DNA of 64,000 bases from Cephalotus follicularis. Taxonomy: Eukaryota > Streptophyta > Magnoliopsida > Oxalidales > Cephalotaceae. Positions within the stretch are counted from its first letter, which is position 1. Every line of letters begins with the position of its first letter. The notes under the pieces were generated by a model, which had not been told where the DNA came from, searched no databases, and saw only the letters and a program-made list of their open reading frames with translations. The position numbers and the translations under genes were made by a program. Shown in pieces: positions 57,739 through 64,000 of the stretch. Location of the stretch: assembly GCA_001972305.1 (NCBI GenBank), contig BDDD01000904.1, forward strand, positions 13,513 to 77,512, in the 5' to 3' direction.

Positions 57739-58728
57739 TTACATCCCGAACAAGTGGGGAAATGTCTCCATCATTTCGTCCTCATGCTCCCACGTAGCTT
57801 CCTCTGCTCCATGAAAATGCCACAGTACTTTTACCATTGGAATGGTCTTGTTCCTTAGCACCTTCTCCATTCGATCCACTATCCTTGTCGGTCTCTCTTC
57901 ATATGACAATTTAGGACTGATGAATCCAGGGTCGTAGCTCAATATGTGAGATGGGTCAGGCACGTATTTCCGTAACATGGAGACATGAAATATGTTATGC
58001 ACATCCGACAAACTAGGCGGTAGTGCAATATGATATGCTACATCCCCCACTCTTTCCAGTATCTCATAAGGCCCAATATACCTCGGTGCCAACTTCCCTT
58101 TGAGGCCAAAACGGTGTATCCCTTTTAAAGGCGAGATCCTCAGGAAAACATGATCCCCCTTCTCAAACTCTAGGTTTCTCCTCTTGCTATCAGTGTAACT
58201 CTTCTGCCGACGTTTTGTAGCTAGTAGTCTCTTCTTGATTATCTCCACTTTATCAGTAGTCTCTTGTACCAAGTTTGGTCCCAGCACCTATCTCTCACCT
58301 ACCTCGTCCCAGCAGATAGGTGATCTGCACTTTCTGCCATACAAGGCTTCGTAGGGAGCCATCCCAATGCTGGTGTGAAAACTGTTATTGTAGGAGAACT
58401 CAATCAGTGCCAGATGATCCTCCCAACTCCCAGCAAAATCAATCATGCAAGCCCGTAGCATATCCTCGAGAGTCTGAATAGTACGCTCTTACTGTTCGTT
58501 AGTCTGTGGGTGGAATGCATTGCTAAAGTTCAAGGTTGTTCCCATTGCTGCTTGGAACTTCTTCCAAAACCTTGAAGTAAATCTAGCATCTCGGTCACAA
58601 ACAATACTGACCGGCACTCCATGCAATCTCACTATCTCCTGGATATACAATCGAGCAAGCTTCTCGATAGAATACGTCATGTTCATCGGAAGGAAGTTAG
58701 CAGACTTAGTGAGTCTGTCCACTACTAC
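57739..58728 (-). pseudogene. integrase core to chromodomain of I, cut by H
   Basis: It begins at the H insertion in the middle of the integrase core with Asp in VVVDRLTKSANFLP. Asp in CDRDARF and Glu in the ERTIQ block follow, so the triad is kept. Stops occur near 58489 and 58288. The last open stretch, 58287-57739, is long and clean: GPNLVQETTDKVEII, GDHVFLRISPLKG, YIGPYEILERVG, NIFHVSMLRKY, then the chromodomain with NKTIPMVKVLWHFHGAEEATWE and FPHLF. It ends 41 bp before the LTR. Confidence 0.88.
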
Positions 58729-59145
58729 TGTAACGACCCCGACCCGAGCTCGCTAATAGCTCAAAGCGAACTCCGAGGATCGGTTGCGTTACGTTGGGTG
58801 TGAAACGTTACATCCTTTGGTACTCTTCTCAAAAGTACATTACATCATAAACTCATGTCTTGCAACATAATACATAATCTTAAATTCAAACTCTACGCAT
58901 AATCATCTTATATAAAGATGTCATAACCATATTGTTGGTCTACATTACACAGGATCATTCTTCGACATAAACATATAATACAGTGGAAAAACTTTGTTCT
59001 TATTACATATCAAAACATTTATGTAAACATTATTGCATATCCTTTCTTTCACAAAAATTCCTTCTTAAGAGCTCCCTCTAAGCTCGTAATCTCCATTCAA
59101 TTATTTCCTGAAAACATTTTATTTGAAATCAAACATCGAAAGGAA

Positions 59146-59163
59146 TGAGCTCAAAATAGCTCA
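59146..59163 (-). other. LTR stem-loop (H copy)
   Basis: TGAGCT (59146-59151) pairs with AGCTCA (59158-59163) around a 6-nt loop, about 420 bp before the LTR end. Confidence 0.55.
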
Positions 59164-60428
59164 GTAAGGTATTTTTACTGTAAACACATTTCGTCATAAC
59201 ATTTTTCTAGTCAATACATATAACTAGAACATTTCATAAAAACATATCACTTTTCTAGTTAATATCATAACTAGATCATTTTGTAAACATGAAAGTCATA
59301 AAAATCTTAATGAACCCTTTACACCGCTTCACCGGGGCATTGTGCACTCCCCGATTACTATCCTTACATCACATGCATGTCCGCGAGCACTTTACGCTCC
59401 ATTAACATTGATCATTTCGCTCCATTCCCCTTGGATCGCAATCCAAGGGCGGTTCATTCATCATATACTTTGAGTGATCAGCTCAAAGCATTCATAAAAA
59501 TCATTTCATAGCATTTCTTTCACAATTCATAAACCTTTCTCTTCATTTGAGTAATTGACTCAAATGAGTTCATAAAATAGTTTTGCATAGCTTTACGAAA
59601 ACTGATAATTCATATAGAAATAAGCATTTTCAGAGAAAACTTAAAACATAAACATTAAAGTGGCTGGTTCCATATGAAAACAGGGCATGAGCAGTAAAAT
59701 GAAACATCAATTCTCATCAAGAATTTGACAGAATTTTGAGGTACATAAAACATAAAAGTTAAAGAGGACATCTTAAGGTTTTCAAAACATCCAACTATTA
59801 AATTTTTAATCAAGAAATGAGCAAGATATGATTTAAAGAAGTTGCTGCATAATCCCGGAATAAAATAGTACCCAAACAGCAATTTAAAACATGAATTTCC
59901 ATCAAGAAAACGATAGAATCTTGAAACATGCAATGCATAACAGTTGAAGAGGACATCCTAACGTTTCCTGAACATCCAACCATTCAAAAATTCACAAAAA
60001 TTGAACAAGATATCAATAGAACAATCTGCTGCAAAATTGTAAGCAAAACATGGGAATACTTTGCAGAAAATGGGTATAGAATTTCCTTACTTTGCTTTAC
60101 AATTTCTTTCTCTCTTGCTCTCCACGAATTCTCCACTTCACTCTCAGCAGGAGTACTTTCTTTCTTAGCCAAAGTGATTGAGTTCAACCCTCTTTGCCAT
60201 TAAATAGAAGGATTACTTGGGAGGCAACTTTTCCCCCCTCTCACATGACTCAACTCCCTCTCTTGGCAGCCCATGTGCTCAAATTTTAACCAATCCAAGT
60301 GATTACACCTGTTTGATCACCTGATAACATCTCATATCATCCTCCCCTGGCCTGCCACGTGTCCAAAATTAAAGATTTTTACTCACAAAATGCCAAAAAG
60401 TTAGATTTTGCATTTTGTCTGTAGCTCA

Positions 60429-60650
60429 AAGCGTCGTCGTTTTCTTTCTAAGCGTCGCCGGTCACGGGCGTGACCTGAGTTTTTCACTTCTATCCCAACT
60501 AAAGCACTGACGCTTTCTTACAAAGCATCGCCGCTTTAAGTCTTCATCCAGGTCAACAGACACACTTGACTTCAACACGTCGACGTTTAAAATTAGAGCC
60601 TCGTCCGTTGCCCAAAGCGTCGACTCTTTCAATAAAACCGTCGGCGCTTT
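60429..60650 (-). repeat. 21-bp-phased AAGCGTCGACGCTT array in LTR H
   Basis: Motif starts are 60429, 60450, 60502, 60523, 60575, 60596, 60615 and 60636: intervals 21, 52, 21, 52, 21, 19 and 21. The 21-bp pairs recur every 73 bp. It lies 235-460 bp into the LTR. Confidence 0.85.
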
Positions 60651-60886
60651 AGACAGTTTTTCCTTCTCATCACTTAGACAAATTCCATTTTCTTCTGGGG
60701 GCACTGCCCCCAAGCCCCTGCCCGCTGACCGGGCAGCGGGACCCCCCGTCTGCTCACTGGGGAGCGGAACCCCCGAACCCCCCGAGCGTAGGGTCATACT
60801 ACGGGTCCCTTGAACTATTTGCCAATTTACACAATAGCAAACATTTTCCATAATTAATATCATACATGGAAATTTGGGTCATAACA

Positions 60887-60900
60887 ATCTACCCTCCTTA
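60887..60900 (-). other. polypurine tract of H
   Basis: The minus strand reads TAAGGAGGGTAGAT up to the LTR start. Confidence 0.7.
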
Positions 60901-60924
60901 CAAAAATTTTGTCCTCAAAATTTA

Positions 60925-62500
60925 TTATACATTAGACTTAAAAAGATGAGGGTACTCATGTCTCATGGTGTCTTCCAACTCCCAGGTGGCTTCTTCAACT
61001 TCGTGGTTTTTCCATAAAACTTTAACTAGCGGAACGGTCTTGGTTCGCAAGACTTGTTCTTTGTAATCCAGGATCTCCACTGGTTGCTCGTTGTATGACA
61101 AGTCTTCATGCACTTGAATAGGCTCAACTCTTAGAACATGAGATGGGTTGGCCATATATTTCTGTAGCAGTGATACATGGAATACGTTGTGTACGTGAGA
61201 TAGACTTGGTGGAAAAGCAAGCCTATACGCAACTTCTCCTACCCTTTCCAAAATCTCGTATCGTTCAATGTATCGGGGACTAAGCTTTCCCTTCTTACCA
61301 AACCGCCTTACTCCTTTCCATGGGGATACCTTGAGAAAAACATGATCTCACACTTCAAACTGTAACTCTCTCCGTCTCTTGTCCGCATAGCTCTTCTGTC
61401 TACTTTGCGCCGTTAAGAGGCGTTTTCGAATCAGTTTTACTTTTTCGGTAGTTACTTGTACCATTTCTGGTCCCAATAACTTCTGTTCTCCCACCTCTTC
61501 CCAACAGATAGGTGTTTGACATTTTTGTCCATAAAGTGCTTCAAAAGGTGCCATCTGTATGCTTGCTTGGAAACTGTTGTTGTAAGCAAACTCAATCAGA
61601 GTAACATGCTGTTCCCAATTCCGTTGGAAATCTATAACACAAGCACGTAACATGTCTTCCAAAGTCTGTATAGTCCATTCTGATTGCCCGTCTGTCTGCG
61701 GATGGTACGCCATACTGAAATTCAACCTTGTACCCAAAGCATCCTGTAAACTCTTCCAAAAGCGTGACGTGAAACGGGGATCTCGATCCGAAATGATCGA
61801 TACTGGTACACCATGTAATCTAATGATCTATTGTTCATAAATCCTTGCTAGTTGACTCAATGAATGACTGTCCTTGATTGGTAGAAAATGAGCCGACTTC
61901 GTTAAATGATCCACAATCACCCATATTGCATTACTCCCTTTAGCGGTCCTTGGCAGTCCTGTCACGAAGTCCATACTAATATGCTCCCAATTCCATTCTG
62001 GTATGGGAAGCGACTGTAAGGTTCCTTTCGGCAACTGATGCTCAGCTTTCACTTGTTGACAAACAAGACATCTTGACACAAACTCTGCAATTTCTCTTTT
62101 CATATTATTCCACCAATAGAGATCTCGCAAATCTCTATACATATTTGTACTTCCAGGGTGTACTGAGAAATTTGAATTATGTGCTTCCATCATTAGTTCC
62201 TCTTTCAATTCTGCCTGAGCTGGAACGCATAATCTTGTATCGAATCTCAATACGTTGTCGGCTCCCAAGTTCAAGCGCGATACTTTTCCATTCCTTACTC
62301 CCTCTGCTATCTCCTTAAATTCCAAGTCCTCAAACAGACTTTGCTTTATTCTCTCAACTAGAGAAGGTTGTGCTATGACTTGAAATAGGGAAGCCCCTTC
62401 TCCTTGGCTTATCACTTCCAAATTCATCCGTTGGAAATCTCTTATTAATTCTTCTTGTGTAGTGATCATCATAGTCAAGTTCCCCGTACTTTTTCGACTT
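60925..62500 (-). pseudogene. integrase and chromodomain of H
   Basis: Minus strand. The finger reads [18 protein letters not shown] and then CLVCQQVK, a complete HHCC. The core has Asp in [14 protein letters not shown], a TAG stop at 61830, Asp in SDRDPRF and Glu in DGQSEWT, where W replaces the usual R. The C-terminal part has [28 protein letters not shown], a TGA at 61350 where D-H-V-F-L-K follows, then YEILERVGEVAYRL. The chromodomain has TKTVPLVKVLWKNHEVEEATWE and YPHLF. All in one frame apart from the two stops. Confidence 0.88.
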
Positions 62501-62840
62501 AGGGCGTCTGCCACAACATTCGCTTTACCCGGATGATATTGAATGGTGCAATCGTAATCTTTGATAAGCTCTAACCATCTCCTTTGCCTCATGTTTAACT
62601 CCTTTTGGGTGAAAATATACTTGAGACTTTTATGGTCGGTGAAGATTTCACACTTCGCTCCATATAGATAGTGTCTCCAAATCTTGAGCACGAAGATAAC
62701 TGCGGCCAATTCCAAATCATGCGTAGGATAATTCTGTTCATGTGCTTTAAGCTGCCTGGAAGCATAGCAATCACTTTTCCTTGTTGCATAAGCACGCAAC
62801 CAAGCCCTTCGTGAGATGCATCACTATACACCACAAAACT
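62501..62840 (-). pseudogene. RNase H of H
   Basis: It begins after a TAA at 62840-62838. Asp in [10 protein letters not shown] comes first; one base is lost near 62765, and the other frame resumes with [29 protein letters not shown] and [10 protein letters not shown]. All four acidic positions are therefore present but split over two frames. Confidence 0.85.
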
Positions 62841-64000
62841 TTATGATTCCATCGGTAATGCTAGTATCGGGGCATTCATCATTCTTTCTTTCAATTCCAA
62901 GAAACTCTTCTCGCATTGGTCGGACCACTTGAACTTAACATTCTTCTGCGTCAACCTTGTGAGTGGGTTCGCAATACGAGAGAAATTCTCAGCAAACCTT
63001 CGATAATAGCCTGCTAGTCCCAGAAAACTCCGTATCTCCGCTACTGAGGTAGGTCTCTGCCATTCTCTTATCGCTTCTGTCTTAGTGGGATCCACAGAGA
63101 TGCCCTCCCGTGTGATCACATGTCCTAGGAAGGCTACCTCTTCTATCCAGAACTGGCATTTGTTGAACCTAGCGTAGAGCTGCTCCTTCCGTAGTATCTG
63201 TAATACACGGGTTAAATGCTCCTCGTGCTCCTCCCTACTCTTTGAGTATACTAGGATGTCATCAATGAAGACTATAACGAACTGATCCAAAAATTCATTG
63301 AAGATCTTGTTCATCAAACTCATAAACACCGCTGGAGCATTTGTTAATCCAAACGACATTACCAAAAACTCGTAATGCCCATATATTGTCCGAAAAGCAG
63401 TTTTCGGTATATCCTCTTTCTTGACTTTCACTTGATGATAGCCCGATCGAAGATCAATCTTCGAGAAGTATCGAGCATTCTTAAGCTGGTCAAACAAGTG
63501 ATCAATCCTTGGTAGTAGGTACTTGTTCTTAATGGTGACTTGATTCAACTCTCGGTAGTCAATGCAGAGTCTCATTGTCCCGTCCTTCTTTTTCACGAAC
63601 AATACCGGTGCACCCCATGGTGATAAACTCGGTCGGATAAATCCTTTATCCAAAAGCTCTTGTAATTGATCCTTCAATTCTTTCATCTCAGCTGGTGCCA
63701 TATGGTAAGGGCTCTTTGAAATAAGAGATGTTCCCGGTACCACATCAATAATAAACTCCACTTCTCGATCCGGTGGCATACCCGGTAAATCTTCAGGAAA
63801 AACATCGGTGAATTCCTTAACAACATGTAACTCTTCTATCTTGATCTTCTCTTTATTAATATCCATCACATAGGCAAGATAGCCTTCGCATCCTCTTTCC
63901 AACAATCGTTTAGCTTGCATTGACGATATGATCTTTAAGGGTTCACTGGCTTCCATGCTTCGGAAAACAAACTCAAGTTGTTCCGGTAAAGAAAACCTAA
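62841..64000 (-). CDS. reverse transcriptase of H, open to the window edge
   Basis: Open without a stop from the window end to 62841, so the true start lies outside. Order of motifs: [78 protein letters not shown], catalytic [39 protein letters not shown]. This covers fingers, palm, thumb and connection of a gypsy reverse transcriptase with no missing block. The protein ends at a TAA just at the RNase H border. It is probably a pseudogene at its 3' end, but this domain itself appears intact. Confidence 0.88.
   Translation of the reverse strand, partial: RFSLPEQLEFVFRSMEASEPLKIISSMQAKRLLERGCEGYLAYVMDINKEKIKIEELHVVKEFTDVFPEDLPGMPPDREVEFIIDVVPGTSLISKSPYHMAPAEMKELKDQLQELLDKGFIRPSLSPWGAPVLFVKKKDGTMRLCIDYRELNQVTIKNKYLLPRIDHLFDQLKNARYFSKIDLRSGYHQVKVKKEDIPKTAFRTIYGHYEFLVMSFGLTNAPAVFMSLMNKIFNEFLDQFVIVFIDDILVYSKSREEHEEHLTRVLQILRKEQLYARFNKCQFWIEEVAFLGHVITREGISVDPTKTEAIREWQRPTSVAEIRSFLGLAGYYRRFAENFSRIANPLTRLTQKNVKFKWSDQCEKSFLELKERMMNAPILALPMES

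Larger units (their letters stand above)
58729..60886 (-). mobile_element. 3' LTR of H
   Basis: It is 2158 bp, starts TGTTATGACCC on the minus strand at 60886. The ORFs at 59655-60203 and 60462-60863 have no domains. A C-rich, G-rich stretch lies near 60690-60790. Confidence 0.9.
58729..64000 (-). mobile_element. Ty3/gypsy chromovirus H, inserted in I, runs off the window
   Basis: Its 3' LTR (58729-60886) ends TCGGGGTCGTTACA at 58729 inside the integrase gene of I, next to ACTAC (58724-58728). A polypurine tract and pol lie upstream on the minus strand. The 5' part and the second ACTAC are outside the window. Only three stops and one frameshift are visible in about 3.1 kb of pol, so this is the best preserved element here. 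Confidence 0.92.

Noticed and set aside
8970-60650. CRISPR array
   Set aside because: Repeats are only about 10-14 bp, spacers about 7-11 bp, and the setting is plant LTRs, so the regular spacing is not a CRISPR.
60462-60863. 133-codon minus-strand ORF in LTR H
   Set aside because: It crosses the GTCGAC array and a C-rich stretch; no domain and no homologous frame in other LTRs.
1-64000. tRNA, rRNA or microRNA genes
   Set aside because: No cloverleaf-like or rRNA-like sequence was noticed; the TGGTATCAGAGC sites are primer-binding sites, not tRNA genes.

Overview
The window is plant repetitive DNA. It is a stack of long terminal repeat (LTR) retrotransposons inserted into one another, and I see no intact host gene. 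The evidence is long (2.1-2.9 kb) LTRs with TG...CA ends, initiator-tRNA-Met primer sites, polypurine tracts, Ty3/gypsy gag-pol with a C-terminal chromodomain (the chromovirus group; LTR length suggests the Tekay/Del lineage), and two Ty1/copia elements. A large-genome flowering plant is the natural host, but the species cannot be told from this sequence. I use letters for the elements.

Layout. F (1-1074) is the 3' end of a chromovirus LTR. E is a solo LTR (1526-47474, 5-bp target duplication AGTGT) split by copia element D (3994-46996, minus strand, duplication GGGGT). D is split by copia element B (about 9846-42215, minus). B holds two chromoviruses: C (12047-21705, minus, left end deleted) and A (23727-39192, plus, duplication TAGGT). 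A carries two further solo LTRs: S1 in its 5' LTR (24160-26835, duplication GGACA) and G in its integrase gene (32862-35461, duplication GGAAC). The nest is therefore E > D > B > A > S1 or G. To the right lie an LTR-like stretch with a primer site (L, to 48908), a solo LTR J (50848-53561), the 3' part of chromovirus I (55138-58728, minus), and chromovirus H (58729 to the window end, minus, duplication ACTAC), which is inserted in the integrase of I. H is the least damaged coding copy.

Coding state. All pol genes are broken by stops, frameshifts, nested insertions or rearrangement. In A, gag-pol keeps one frame for about 3.4 kb and is broken only by stops that fit single C-to-T changes. In C, the core of reverse transcriptase lies inverted relative to the rest of pol.

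Most unusual signal. Several different LTRs carry arrays of a short, mostly palindromic motif centred on GTCGAC, repeated about every 21 bp (two helical turns). Two motif classes dominate, CAGTCGACTG and AAGCGTCGACGCTT, and related LTRs G and I carry different classes at matching positions. A has a comparable array of another motif every 22 bp. A second shared signal is a stem-loop about 320-610 bp before the LTR 3' end whose stem sequence differs between families while the pairing is kept.
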